Source: Nematopogon swammerdamellus | Taxonomy: Eukaryota; Arthropoda; Insecta; Lepidoptera; Adelidae | DNA length: 64,000 nucleotides | Direction: 5' to 3' | NCBI GenBank assembly: GCA_946902875.1 | Contig: OX336344.1 | Coordinates: 18,869,791-18,933,790 of the forward strand | Shown: piece after piece, positions 51,075-61,740 of the stretch | How the letters are laid out: each line of letters begins with the position of its first letter | Position numbering within the stretch: the stretch's first letter is position 1 | Notes under the pieces: model-generated | Seen by the model: only the letters and a program-made list of their open reading frames with translations | Databases searched by the model: none | What the model was told of the DNA's origin: nothing | Program-made: the position numbers and the translations under genes

Positions 51075-51618
51075 TGAAATGAAAATTATGCTTTATACCA
51101 TTATATAAAAGGGTAACAAAAGGCGAGTTTAATGCCTTGCGACACTCTTTACTACTTTACTTTATCTTTGGGTTGTGGAAAAGACGTAGGTGCGTAAAGA
51201 GTGATCCTGGACAGTAGTATATATCGTCGTTGAGATTCGAAAAACACGTATCTCAATTTTTTTTTTTTTTTTCATAAAGTGTTCCTCAGATTCATATTAT
51301 AGGCGGCGCATAGGCCACTTTTACTCGTATCTCCATACGATACGTATTACCAATAACTCGTATCTCAAAACACTATTTTTTGCGTTGGCAAAAATAAGAA
51401 CACAAAACCTCGTATCTTGCTTTAAATTGTAATATTAATGTGTGTAAGAAATACATTTAATGAGTGTGCATTGTAAGGTTTCTTTTGACATTATCTACAA
51501 CTTTCGGAAGAACAGTTTTCATGTTTTCTAATAAAATTTCGAAATAAACGGTTTTTTGTTCTCCTGAAAAATCCCGATTTTTGAGATACGAGTTTTTCGA
51601 ATCTAAACGACGATATTA
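51075..51618. other. LINE-tail-like piece and unassigned stretch
   Basis: Bases 51075-51160 (AAATGAAAATTATGCTTTATAC, AAAGGCGAGTTTAATGCCTT) match 54935-55020. Bases 51240-51610 hold an imperfect inverted pair around GATTCGAAAAACACGTATCTCA and TTTGAGATACGAGTTTTTCGAATC, so a MITE of about 370 bp is possible. Confidence 0.4.
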
Positions 51619-51970
51619 TCTACACTATTAAAGTTGTAAGTTTGTAAGTTTGTATGTAGGAGGTAATCTCCGTAAAATAAATACTCATCCGATTTAAAAA
51701 ATACTTTGACCAATATTTACAATGGACCTTCGGTATGGCCAGCGGCTCCGCTCACGCTAAAGTCAGTTAAAATTCTATGTAAATCGGTTGTGAGTAGTTT
51801 TCGAGTAAATCACATGAAAGCTAACCGAAATGGTAGACGAACCTGGCGGATATATACTGGAGGAGATATGTCGCATTACATGGGAAAAAAACCGCAAGCG
51901 AAATTGGTTGAACCGTTCTTGAGTTATAAGCAAATATACATAAACACATACACGCATACACACAAAATGA
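51619..51970 (+). mobile_element. Helitron-like element, 5' part
   Basis: A plausible start TCTACACTATTAAAG, then GTAAGTTTGTATGTAGGAGG, TAATCTCCG and CTTTGACCAATATTTACAAT, as in the copy ending at 20771. The 3' CTAG end is not seen. Confidence 0.5.
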
Positions 51971-52164
51971 AGACGTTGAATTATATAATATGTATAGGGA
52001 AGGAATATTGTTTAAGCTTTGTTCGATGCTACGCGGTCGACTCAGTGGTTTAGAAAGATATTGTTTGGTGCTAAGTGAAGTCATGTCCGTGACAAAGCCC
52101 CTTCTATTACTTTGCAACACGTTGAAAATTATCTTCATAACCAACGAACGAAGTAAAACAATGT

Positions 52165-52480
52165 ATATACAATGTACATATTTGACAAAGGCTCTTTACA
52201 CCTGATCCACTTAATTAAGTCCTTGCAGTCAGAACTTCAAAAACAAAACAAAAATCTGTTTTTGTTCTTGCTCTCAAGCTGTATTTTCAATCGACTGTAG
52301 GCGGTGTTATTATGTGGATAGTCACTAAATGCTTGTAAAAATTATTATGAAAAAAAAACCCTGCGAACTTTCTAACCGGTTCTTCTTCGTGGGTGTAATC
52401 GAATCGGATAGAACAAATTGTAACAAATTCGAGTACAGTCATGCTGTCTAATGAATGCTTAATAAACAATATACAACAAA
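52165..52480. repeat. Repeat E copy, inverted
   Basis: TTTGACAAAGGCTCTTTACACC, TTATTATGTGGATAGTCACT, CGGTTCTTCTTCGTGGGTG and TAATAAACAATATAC complement the copies at 20922 and 40633. Confidence 0.65.
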
Positions 52481-52529
52481 AATATACAACATACATATTA
52501 TGTACAGATAGGGCAAGACGCTCTTAACA

Positions 52530-52720
52530 TCGGCTCTGCAGATCTTTCCTCCACAGATCTGGTAAACTCCTGAACGCTCTCCCTTCCCTCATATTGTAAA
52601 GTACAGTCTCGGATCCTTCAATAGAGTCGTGAATAGGCAGCTGTCAGGCCGCCATGGCATTCGCAACCGCCGCGTACGACAGAATGTTCATGGGCGTCGT
52701 TAGACATCTTATTGCTACAA
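52530..52720 (+). pseudogene. Jockey/CR1-type LINE 3' remnant
   Basis: CAGATCTTTCCTCCACAGAT, CTGGTAAACTCCTGAACGC, CGTGAATAGGCAGCTGTCAG and CCGCCATGGCATTCGCAACC follow the LINE tail. Stops and indels are present. Confidence 0.75.
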
Positions 52721-52747
52721 TGAACGGTTCGGAACGGTGTCGGTTTT

Positions 52748-52805
52748 TTTCAGTGCGGTGGTACCAAAGCGGGCGGGATAAACCGTGCCACCTACTAAGG
52801 TAAAT
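52748..52805 (-). mobile_element. SINE-A fragment
   Basis: CAGTGCGGTGGTACCAAAGC, GGGCGGGATAAACCGTGCCA, CCTA is the complement of the SINE-A centre. It is short. Confidence 0.6.
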
Positions 52806-52853
52806 TTGTCGCAATTTGTTCGTTTAGGCTTTTACCGCTATTACACGTTATAG

Positions 52854-52982
52854 CAATGTTTTCGGTTATGCGTTATACTGAAAGCGACTCACGCGAGTCC
52901 TGAAGATGTCCCCGGAGTGTGGGTCGAAGCGTCGGCAAATAAAGTGAGTCACTATCAGTATACAGCGTAACCGCAAACATTG
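52854..52982 (+). repeat. Penelope-like terminal palindrome with ribozyme-like core
   Basis: The arms 52854-52892 and 52944-52982 are imperfect complements (33 of 39 by my count). The loop carries CTGAAGA (52900-52906), GGGTCGAAGC and GTC (52931-52933), in the order of the hammerhead core CUGANGA...GAA...GUC. Hammerhead motifs are established in the terminal repeats of Penelope-like elements. The base after GAA is G instead of A, so activity is doubtful. Confidence 0.5.
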
Positions 52983-53684
52983 TTAAATTGTCGTAATTTA
53001 TTTTTCGTAATTAGCATTTTTTAGGTTTATTGTGTACATACGTACATGTTTGTTGTCTTTTTGCACATTAGATCTTATTATACTTCCAATTTGTGTGATA
53101 AAAAAAAATTATCATGAAGAAATATTGCAAAATGACCCATAAAATGCAGGGTATAAAGAACATTTTCCCAAAATACGCTACGAAAGACCTGACCCGGCTG
53201 GTCTTACATTTAAAGATAAACTAAGCCGTAAAGGCTTGCAACCCTTCGGCCATTTTTAGGCCAAAATGGGCCAGAAACAACGTTCAACAAAAAACTCAAG
53301 AAATTTCTTCGGGGAGTTAGAATTTGCTAAATTTAAAAATTGGACCGCGGAAGTTATGGAGCTATCCGCATTTTTCGGGAATCATTAGCTAAACGTTTCC
53401 TGTTTTAGTCTTTCGAAGTACGCATTGTCTAAATAATTACCAAGTGAAAGTATTCGGAACTTTCTTAATGTTCAATTTGGCACCTAAACGTCTCAAGTAC
53501 TATCACGCCTTAAGTACTTTCAACCCAGCATAAGGCGCAGTAATGCTCGCAGATTATTTTCACCTGAACACTTCACCGTTCCCCAGGAGCTTCAGAATAT
53601 TCGCTCCGAAGTGTACCTATCAAAGAAATCTATACCACAGAGACGGCATTCACATAAGTTAGACTTTTATCATCTTATCATAAA
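52983..53684. other. Unassigned stretch
   Basis: No gene or assignable repeat is visible. Confidence 0.35.
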
Positions 53685-53820
53685 AAAAAACGGCCAAGTG
53701 CGAGTCGAACTCGCGTACCGACGGTTCCGTATCGCCATGTCATGGCTAGCGCCACTCACGGCATCTCGATGGCGTGTTATGAAATGCTTCATATTAGTTA
53801 AATGTTATGATTAGTTCGGT
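53685..53820 (+). repeat. Repeat G, 5' part
   Basis: CGGCCAAGTGCGAGTCGAAC, then ATCGCCATGTCATGGCTAGC and CATCTCGATGGCGTGTTATG. This opening is shared with 60497 but not with the other copies, so the two form a subfamily. Confidence 0.7.
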
Positions 53821-53879
53821 TTAAATAATCTTTTTTATCGCTCTAATTTTATATTTTATTTTAATATTTTTTTAATAGA

Positions 53880-54060
53880 AATCGTGACACTCTGCGCCGA
53901 GCCACCCACGCCACGAGGTGTTTAACGACGCCCATGGGCATTCGGTCGCATGCGGGGGTTGCGAATGCCATTTCGTCCTGACAGGTGCCTATTGAAGGAC
54001 CCAAGACTGTACTTGGGGGGAAATATATGGGCAGGGAGAGCATTCCAGAGTTTACCGTTT
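53880..54060 (-). pseudogene. Jockey/CR1-type LINE 3' remnant
   Basis: On the minus strand it reads GKLWNALPAHIFPPKYSLGS then FNRHLSGRNG, continuing in frame past the point where the 12.5-kb copy stops. It is followed by the tail CATTCGCAACCCCCGCATGC and CACCTCGTGG. Confidence 0.8.
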
Positions 54061-54069
54061 ACTATACTG

Positions 54070-54247
54070 TCTTTGAAATGCTCAGCCCTAAGGCTACTTA
54101 GCGTGATGGTATATAGGCTACATATAGTGAGCCTCAAGAACTACTCTTTCCATTGGTGCAAACCGCATCAAAATCTGTTCAGTGGTTCCGGAGTTTACCT
54201 TAAACATGTATACAGACAGACGTTCCCTTTTATAAGAAGTAGAGATT
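54070..54247 (-). mobile_element. Helitron-like element, 5' part, inverted
   Basis: The complement of GGTAAACTCCGGAACCACTG, AACAGATTTTGATGCGGTTT, as in the element at 39310 (+). The CTAG end is missing: the copy is cut at the Jockey-type remnant. Confidence 0.6.
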
Positions 54248-55734
54248 TCGTTTCGAGCTTAGCGATACAGGTGGAAGCCTAGTGCTTAGCTCTGAACAAA
54301 CTTATCATAGAAAATGTTTTTTTGTATTTTTTTCCTCGCTTATAAAACATATCTATTATTATTATTATTAGTTTTAGTTCTTCATTAGGTTAATTAAATT
54401 TTATTTAGTTTTATTTTTGTGTACTAACTTATACTAACTAATAATAAAAAATAAAAAAACATATCTGAATTGTATCTTTTATTTTATTTACTCAATAAAT
54501 GATTTTGTTTATTAGTTTGAACTATACATCGAATAAATGAAATGAAAAGAAATGAAATGAAATATTGCAAGTTCATCTCATCGTCAAGATGATACGCCGT
54601 CTAAATTTTTTAATTCCTTGACCAACTACGTACTTAGGACCCGTCTCACTTAGATGATATTCTACCTCTCTCGTTAGAAGGAAAATGAGAAGAGAGCTCG
54701 TAAACCAAACAACCTGCCCTTAACTGGAAGAACCCGTGTCGCATTTCGTGACTACCGGACATAAAAACGGGACAAGAAGACAACTCATTTAAATACCCCT
54801 TTTAGGGTTCGGTCGGTAGCCAGCGACGCTGCTGGTAGGAGTCCTTATGAAATCCGTCAGGTTCTGTCTGTCCGTCCGTTTGCCCGTCTGTCTGTCACAC
54901 GCGCTGTCTGAGGCGATTACTCTGGAATAGAAATGAAATTAAAATATACTTGATTGTACACCATTGTATAAAAGGGCCACAAAAGGCGACTTTAATGCCT
55001 TGTGGCATTCTTATAATAACTTCCAATTAAAAAGATTAATACAATTTAATATAAATAATTATTTTATATATTATATACTTGTATTATCATTATATTGGAC
55101 AAAGCAGTACTAAATAATGGACAGTAGTTTGAAATACAAATACATATCTTACATAGACAAATTATAGATAAATTATACATAAAACCAATATACATCGTTA
55201 CATAATATAATAATTACATATTATATAATAAGAACAATAAATATTGTAATGTAGGTTGACTCTTATATCAACCGGATTGAAAGTTCAATAAAGTGAAAAA
55301 ATAAAAGTCAATTTAGTCCTTACGGCAGTGTGGCGTGGCGCCGCCGCGCGGCAGACACGGCGCGACAGCGTGATCGCTACGCTACGCGCACGCGCTATGC
55401 GTGCAAGAAGGAAATGGCTACGGAACCCTTAGCGTGAAATACGTTCGCACTTGTTGAAATTATCATTACTCCTTCTCTTCTTTATCTCCAGTTTCGTTAA
55501 ATAATGTCTCGCTCGAGATAGGGACGCGACGTGAATTTTTATTAAAATTGACTTACAGGAAGTACTTTCTAGAATTAACTAATAAAAAAAAATGGAAATG
55601 CGTATAATATTTTATTTCTACCTTAATCTCTTCTTTTGTTTTTGTTTTTATTTTCAACTGACTTCCAAAAAGGAGAGTTCTCAATTCGTCTCTACGTTTT
55701 TTTTATTATATTATATTTACATTCTATAAGTAAA
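54248..55734. other. Unassigned stretch with low-complexity and repeat pieces
   Basis: No gene is visible. 54375-54440 repeats the host phrase at 5967 (TTCTTCATTAGGTTAATT). (GAAAT) repeats lie at 54537-54566. 54800-54920 and 55320-55440 (GGTTC..TCTGTCTGTCCGTCC, TACGGAACCCTTAGCG) look like the two ends of one repeat, split by a LINE-tail-like insert (54935-55310). 55655-55735 is repeat F. Confidence 0.4.
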
Positions 55735-55885
55735 GTCTCGAGTAATTCAAGAGGGGCGTGAATGAGCGCCTGTCAGGCCGGCAAGGCATTCGCAACCCCC
55801 GCATAAGACCGAATGTCCATGGGTGTCGTTAGACACCTTATGGGTGGCTCGGCGCCATATTATATAGATCTTTCAATAAAAAAAA
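55735..55885 (+). pseudogene. Jockey/CR1-type LINE 3' remnant
   Basis: GAGTAATTCAAGAGGGGCGTG, CGCCTGTCAGGCCGGCAAGG, CCATGGGTGTCGTTAGACAC, CTTATGGGTGGCTCGGCG and an A run at 55876-55884. It is a clean 5'-truncated tail. Confidence 0.8.
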
Positions 55886-56299
55886 TCATATTTTCCGCTT
55901 CCCACTGCGTCATACACAGTTTCCATCTCATCGTGTCTAATGCTGTACCTGAGCAAATACTCTGTGTTAACGTCGAGCGTAGCTAGCCATCATAATACGT
56001 TGCTCTGTACCCAGTTATCTTGGTCTTAAAACTGATGACTAGACGGGCCCGCCGCCGCAAGATCGATCCACCTGCTCCTTGTCTGCAATCTTCCGTCGCC
56101 TCGGCTTACGACTCTGTAGTCCAGTTTACATTTATATAGCCTTCATCGCGAAACTGATCGGGGCGGGCTCGCGACGGAGTTATTGCTTTTATGAAACATT
56201 CGCCGAAAACACCACAGAATATAAACAAAGAGTAGAAATATCGCGATGGCTTATTAGCATGAAGACTAGTGTAATCAATCACAAACTCGAATATTAAAA
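55886..56299. other. Unassigned stretch
   Basis: No gene is visible. The frame at 56079-56297 has no domain. Confidence 0.35.
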
Positions 56300-56628
56300 A
56301 AAAACCGGCCAAGTGCGAGTCGGACTCGCGCGCAGAGGTTTTCGAACTATCACATAATTGGGCGGTTTTTATTATTTGAGTGTTTTCATTACAAATTTTA
56401 CTATAATCACACCAAGTTTGACGCTTGTATGTATTACCGTTACGATAGAGCAAAAACAAATAAAAAAAATCTTCGAAAGAAGAACACAAAACCCCACACA
56501 AGAAACGTGTTTTTCTTTCCCTGAATTTTCTTACTTTTTTATTTTTATTGTTGTCGTGTTAATAACATATTCGGTGAGAATTACCGACGGTGTAGGTGGC
56601 TTCCATACGGGTACGGAAACCTAAAGAA
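56300..56628 (+). repeat. Repeat G copy
   Basis: It starts AACCGGCCAAGTGCGAGTCG, GACTCGCGCGCAGAGG, and ends GGTGGCTTCCATACGGGTAC, GGAAACCTAAAGAA. The middle differs from other copies. Confidence 0.65.
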
Positions 56629-56705
56629 AATTGTTGTCATTGTTCCAAGCTAATACTTGCCATCTTTAGACCAATTCTTTGTGCGGCTATCATTTTACAT
56701 TCTAT

Positions 56706-56760
56706 TTTTTTTTTTTTTTTTTATTGATGCTGACACGGTTGGCTTCATCACATCATTGTA
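56706..56760 (-). mobile_element. SINE-A tail fragment
   Basis: A T run, then ATTGATGCTGACACGGTTGG, CTTCATCAC is the complement of the SINE-A tail. Fewer than 60 bases remain. Confidence 0.6.
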
Positions 56761-57630
56761 TGGCACAATATGGTTTTTTTTATCTTCCGTGACAGTAATC
56801 TCGGCGACTGATGTAGGCGGAGGGCATAGTGCAATAAATCGCTGCGGAAAGAAGGCCGTCGATCGCTGCTCTGCGGCGGAGACCAAGTGCGCGGTAGTTT
56901 TACCAGACTTACCTTGTGGTACGCGGGTACCTAATGTTTTGTGAAAAATACTTTACTTTAGAATTATTATGACAGCAGACTATTTTTAATAAAATTCCTC
57001 TCCGTCGTTGTTGACTGCCGTTTGCTGGAGTGAAAATATGTCATTGCGAAAGTAATGCGAAAAGCCTTCCGCAACGAATACTCGTAAATGTAAAATCGGC
57101 TTATGGAACACTGTAGCTAGGGGCTATGCTATTCGGCTATGCCGCAAAATCCGAAGGTCGTGGTCGAACGAACCAATCGATGTTTTTTTTTTATTAAAAA
57201 ATTGTGGCTACCGTTTGGTAAGCTCAAAGGGTTTGGCGCTGGGCTGGGCTATTGAGTAATGGAAGGCAGTTTGGACTATTTTTGATTTCAGCCAACTGTT
57301 GGTCGTAAATGTATGTCGAGTGTGCGAACTGTATTCACATAAATTTGCAAAAATGGTCTGTGATTTTCAGAATACGTGAAATTTCCTTTGTGGATAGAAA
57401 AATGTATAAAAGGCTACGTTTTCTTTCAAAATAGATATGGACATTTTTGAATTTTAAAATGGACATAACAGTAGGTACTCTTTTATGATTGTTTTATTAT
57501 GCACATGGACCCTAACTTTAAGATGATTGGAGGTTTAATTTGATACCTAAACCAATACTTTAAAGGCCCGCATGTAAACAACCACTTAGTGCCACAAATA
57601 ACGTTTAGTGACAGATATAGAATTTTTTAG
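56761..57630. other. Unassigned stretch
   Basis: No gene is recognised. The frame at 56780-56944 (SATDVGGGHSAINRCGKKAV) may be mobile-element debris similar to the frame at 30147-30383 (RCGK). This is a weak impression. Confidence 0.3.
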
Positions 57631-57725
57631 AGTTCCGCACCTCAAAAGACGACAAAACGGAACCCTCATAGGATCACTCTCGTGTCTGTCTGTCTGTCCG
57701 TCTGCCACAGCTGGTTTTCTCCGAA
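57631..57725 (+). repeat. Repeat fragment with GTCTGTCTGTCCGTC
   Basis: GACAAAACGGAACCCTCATA, GGATCACTCTCGTG and a (GTCT) run are related to 54800-54900 and the phrase TACGGAACCCTCCGTGCG at 50060. Confidence 0.5.
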
Positions 57726-57758
57726 TCTACTGAACGAAAAAGTTGTAATTTGGTAATA

Positions 57759-58038
57759 TACAGGGTGTTCGGCACATCGACCGACAAAATTTTTTTGTAG
57801 GTAAGAGGGGTTATTTGCATCGTTTTGACCAATGATACCTTTTGTCAGATGTTTTTGAATTTAGAACATGTACCGGTCGCGCGTCGCGCGAGCACTTTGT
57901 TCAATTCTCCATTGTCCAAAAAAAATCGTATCTCGATACCACGTGACATCTGACAAAAGGTATCATGCGTCAAAACGTTGCAAATGACCCCACTTACCTA
58001 CAAAAAAAATTGTCGGTCGATGTGCCGAACAACCTGTA
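57759..58038. mobile_element. MITE, about 95-bp TIRs, TA-flanked
   Basis: CAGGGTGTTCGGCACATCGA (57761) and its complement ending at 58036 (CCTG) define the tips, with TA on both sides. The similarity of the arms continues through GATACCTTTTGTCAGATGT with several mismatches. The centre is GC-rich (GGTCGCGCGTCGCGCGAGC). It is likely Tc1/mariner-type. The tip CAGGGTGTTG recurs alone at 60421. Confidence 0.8.
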
Positions 58039-58062
58039 TATCGATTTTGATGACGGACGTAT

Positions 58063-58320
58063 GACGGAGGTTACACGCTAGGTTAGGCATCAGTTCAGTC
58101 CATCAGTCTGGTTAAACCATGGTCCAGACTGACTGTTTAATCTACTTTGATGGTTTGGACTGATGGACCAGATTGATGGATTTTAAAATATTTTGATACT
58201 AGACTGATGGCAGACTGATAGTGCGAATGCATTTTACGTCTGGCGTCAGTCTGGCGTCAATCTGGTCGTGACCAAGGTCACGGACTGAACTGATGCCAAA
58301 CCTAGCGTGTAACCTCCGTC
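58063..58320. mobile_element. MITE, 39-bp TIRs
   Basis: GACGGAGGTTACACGCTAGG, TT.GGCATCAGTTCAGTCC at 58063-58101 is complemented at 58282-58320 with one mismatch. The inside repeats CAGTCTGG/CAGACTGA words in both orientations. TAT on both sides may be the duplication. It lies only 24 bp from the preceding MITE. Confidence 0.8.
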
Positions 58321-58344
58321 TATAGATAGCGTAAATGAACGTAT

Positions 58345-58545
58345 ACCGGTATGGGTGGCTGAGTCGCAGGGGACAAAGCACATGCTCCGACCAGCCATCG
58401 TCGCCCCCGATAAGGTAGGTGCCATACCGGAGCCTTCCCTTTGGATTGATGATGTTCTGGACTAGAGTGCTGTGTATTTTGGACTGCTATTGTGGCCATG
58501 TTCCATCCAGAACGGTGCTAGCAACCCAGTCGGCTTCCCATAAAA
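58345..58545 (-). mobile_element. SINE-B body fragment
   Basis: On the plus strand it reads GGTATGGGTGGCTGAGTCG, ACATGCTCCGACCAGCC, GGTAGGTGCCATACCGGAG, TTCTGGACTAGAG and CCAGTCGGCTTCCCAT, the complement of SINE-B. The head and poly(A) are missing. Confidence 0.75.
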
Positions 58546-58927
58546 TCAAAGAGATTAGTTTAATGTCTTTGCATAAAATGAAAATTGATACGCTCTGTCA
58601 TCATTCTATAACAAGCAATGCGTAATTATTTAGTGTCGTCTCTATCTTTCAACGTTGAGAAGACAGAGATGGCACTACATTTTGAGTTATAAAATAGTCC
58701 CTAAAAACTGTTTGACAGACAGCTGACGCTATTCTTCGCTCTGCATGGCAGATGTCAATTTGACTTTTCTTATGTCATTAGATGGGATTAAGTCATATTA
58801 GATTCTCATGAGAGCATTTCATCGTCGTCGGCGCAACTGACTTTTATCGCAAGTGTCTTTAGAATGAGAAATAAGTGGACTTAATTGTTAAGTCTGCGTT
58901 GATGCAAATTAGGGTTTTATAAAGGTA

Positions 58928-59168
58928 CAAGCTGTGCCCGCGGCTCCGCCCGCTCTCATATTTCACTTCACTGCTAACCTCATAAGCTATTTAGCGTGAT
59001 AGTAAGTAGCCTATAGTTGATGGGAAGAATCAAGCTATCCGTAGAATTTTGTTTTATTAAAATCGGTTCAGTGGTTCTCGAGTTATAAGCGGACAGACAG
59101 ACATACACTCAGACACTCAGACACTCAGACAGAAAGCAGACGTTGGATTTTATTATAGGTAAGGAAGA
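58928..59168 (-). mobile_element. Helitron-like element, partner of 3.1 kb
   Basis: The reverse complement of 3122-3351, sharing CCGCGGGCACAGCTTG, the TTAGCGTGATAGTAAGTAGC block and GTTCTCGAGTTATAAGCGGA. It has two extra CAGACACT units in the microsatellite-like part. Confidence 0.7.
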
Positions 59169-59564
59169 TCCGATTACCTTGCCTTTGTTAAGCCCTAAAT
59201 ATTAGTCACACTAGATCTTGAGCTCAGAACTAGTGAAACCGACAAAGCACGCTAATTTCCTCCGCAACCTTAATAAAGAGCAGGTAAATATGTGAGCTAT
59301 AAAACCAAATGGGGCTTTCGATTCAGCGTCCCAGGTGAGAACGAGGAGGCTCCCAACTTTTCGGGAGATTTCGTACATTCGGTTTGTCTACCGTGACGTC
59401 ATTCGAGGAACTTTTCGAAGGGCGATGTTTATGTTGGAAACCGTAGAAATTAAATATATAGAAATGACATCAATTTCATTCCGCTGCTTGAGTGTCAATT
59501 TATTTTTTTGTTTACAATTTTTTTATTGAAATTGTCATAGTTCGCTACAGCATATTCTACACCC
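59169..59564. other. Unassigned stretch
   Basis: No gene is visible. The frame at 59335-59529 has no domain. Confidence 0.35.
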
Positions 59565-59822
59565 GGGATGTCAGCCCATAACACCTTGGTGAGCGTGCAA
59601 TGCCTAGTACTTCCCTAGCTTTCGTCGTGTCGGCTACACTGAACCAGACGCAGAACACTAATACATACATACATATGTGCGGATCGTGGCACGTGGATCT
59701 CCGCGTGCCACGATCCTGACACACCTCTACCGCCTTTTCCACTCTCAAAATGTTCTTCATGCATGCTCGCCGGTTGCAGGTACTATGCACTTGACCGATT
59801 TTGAGCATCATCATCATGATGA
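59565..59822 (-). mobile_element. SINE-A fragment followed by VCQDRG-type LINE scrap
   Basis: Bases 59565-59650 are the complement of the SINE-A middle (GATGTCAGCCCATAACACC, GTCGGCTACACTGAACC). Bases 59700-59800 on the minus strand read ACMKNILRVEKAVEVCQDRG, the C-terminal LINE phrase seen at 42.55 kb. GGATCGTGGCACG and CGTGCCACGATCC at 59682-59715 form a hairpin between the two pieces. Confidence 0.6.
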
Positions 59823-60119
59823 TGATGATGGTAAACTCAATGTAAAAAAAACTCGTATGTTCATAATTTTAAGACCAATTTTGAGAAAACGTTAAATATA
59901 AATGACAATCCTGTTTCTGGATGTTTATTTCGGTGTCAGAAACTTTTCGGGCTGTAGCGGCGCAGTCAAGTCGATTTTAGCAGCGCGGAGTGAGATGCCA
60001 TCTCAGTTTAGAAGTTGGATACTTCAACTATAAGCGAAGATTAATGGAGCTACAAATTCGAGATTGAGAGGATGGATGTGATGTTTGTGAAATTACTTAT
60101 ATGGTACATACTTACATAG

Positions 60120-60340
60120 ACATAGCGTCAAGCTTGTTTCTCAGTGGGGTAGGCAGAGACAACGAATCTCCACGTGCCACGATCCTGACACACCTCTGCC
60201 GCCTCTTCGACTCTCATAATGTTCTTCATACATGCTCGACGGTTACGAGTACTACGCACTTGACCCTTTTTGAGCACATGCCCATGTGGTGTGGGCACGT
60301 GCGTCTAGGGCGACCCTTCCCGACTCTTATATACATACAT
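60120..60340 (-). pseudogene. VCQDRG-type LINE 3' remnant
   Basis: The complement of 42430-42640: CACGTGCCACGATCCTGACA, CACCTCTGCCGCCTCTTCGA and CACGTGCGTCTAGGGCGACC. Stops interrupt the frame. Confidence 0.65.
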
Positions 60341-60496
60341 AGAAAATGTATTTCTCCAGAAACGTTATTTAGAAACAAGTACAATATAAAATGTACATGA
60401 GGTACTTATTCCTTAGGTATACAGGGTGTTGTTATCATGCCGGATCTTAATAAGGAAGGGGATTAATCAGTATCGAAAATTAACGAGATTACAAAA

Positions 60497-60905
60497 CCGG
60501 CCAAGTGCGAGTCGAACTCGCGCACCGAGGTTTCAGTATCGCCATGTCATGGCTAGCGCCACTCACGCCATCTAGATGGCGTGTTTTGAAATGCTTCATA
60601 TTAGTTAATCTCATGATTAGTTAAAATGCTTCATAATCTATTCGGTAGATGGCGCGCGCGCATACACTTTTTGGTTTCTTCTATGGGAACCCCGTGATTT
60701 TTTTACTTTTCCTTATTATTATTATTTGTTGTTATATCGGCCATAATAACACATATTCTGTGAAAATATCAACAGATACACGGTTCAAGAGATACAGCCG
60801 AGGATACAGCCCTCGGACAGACAGACGGACGGACAGACGGATGAACGGACAGACAGACAGCGTAGGCTTAGTAATAGGATTCCGTACGGGATACGGAAAC
60901 CTAAA
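60497..60905 (+). repeat. Repeat G, full copy
   Basis: AACCGGCCAAGTGCGAGTCG, the ATCGCCATGTCATGGCTAGC insert shared with 53685, TTGTTGTTATATCGGCCATA, a (GACA/GACG) run, and GTAATAGGATTCCGTACGGG at the end. Confidence 0.8.
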
Positions 60906-61009
60906 AAAGAACGCTGCAGAAATTTAATAAAATAAATTTAGTTCTCCATACATTTTCGTAATACCTAACATCAAGTATGGAGAACTTTTTTTTTCAAATT
61001 TCATGACGG

Positions 61010-61290
61010 TTCTTTTTAGGTTTTTATACCCCGTACGGAGGCCTTTTTAAGCCTACGCCGCCGTCTGTCCGTATATCTGTCTGTCCTACTGCTGTATCTT
61101 TGGAACCGTAATAGCAAGCCGGTTGAATTTTTTACAGAATGTATGTCTATGTCTTCTTATGGCGGATATAACAACAAATAATAAAAATTTTTTTTAAATT
61201 TAATTTTATTTGTTAAATTTAATTTAACAAAAAATACAATTTACGTGATGGTACGGAAACTTCGGTGCGCGAGTCCGACGCGTACTTGGT
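61010..61290 (-). repeat. Repeat G, inverted copy
   Basis: ACCCCGTACGGAGGCC, CCTACGCCGCCGTCTGTCCG, TATGGCGGATATAACAACAA and GCGCGAGTCCGACGCGTAC. It lies 105 bp from the preceding plus-strand copy. AGTTCTCCATACA and TATGGAGAACT flank the junction as complements. Confidence 0.7.
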
Positions 61291-61574
61291 TTTTTTGGAA
61301 TCTACGCAGTTTTTTATACAAATTATCCTCCTAAAAGATCTGACATGATAACAAAATCACCCAGTTTAGTAATATATGAAAATAAAAATAATTTATTTAA
61401 GAAAAGCTCTAGATAATCTTTGCCTTGTAGGAAGACTTGAGGTGAAGTGTATATAAAAAGCTTTTCATTTAGGTATATTTTATCCTATATGCAGAAGCGA
61501 AAATTTTCTGAAATTCCAGTTGGTACAAAAAAGCAAAGAGTGTGGTCGATAGATAAAAAAAATTTAAATTTTAA

Positions 61575-61740
61575 ATTATATATGAAAACTTTATTGCTTC
61601 GGCCTTCGGTTTCCAACATTTTACATAAGGAAGTACAATAAAATAGGTTACATGAGGTGCAAAAGGGGCCTTTTCCCTAAAAGCTATTTCTTTCAGTCTA
61701 TAATTTAATCTTTGAGAGTCGCTTGTAGTGAAAATAACTA
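61575..61740 (-). repeat. LINE-tail-like repeat, relative at 8.0 kb
   Basis: TATGAAAACTTTATTGCTTC, TTACATGAGGTGCAAAAGGG, CCTTTTCCCTAAAAGC. See the entry at 8020. Confidence 0.4.

Noticed and set aside
56079..56297. Plus-strand 72-codon frame as a gene
   Set aside because: No domain, no conserved-looking composition, and overlapping a longer minus-strand frame equally lacking signals.
59804..59832. CRISPR-like or regulatory direct repeats (ATC/GAT runs)
   Set aside because: A simple trinucleotide microsatellite that happens to be self-complementary; no spacers.
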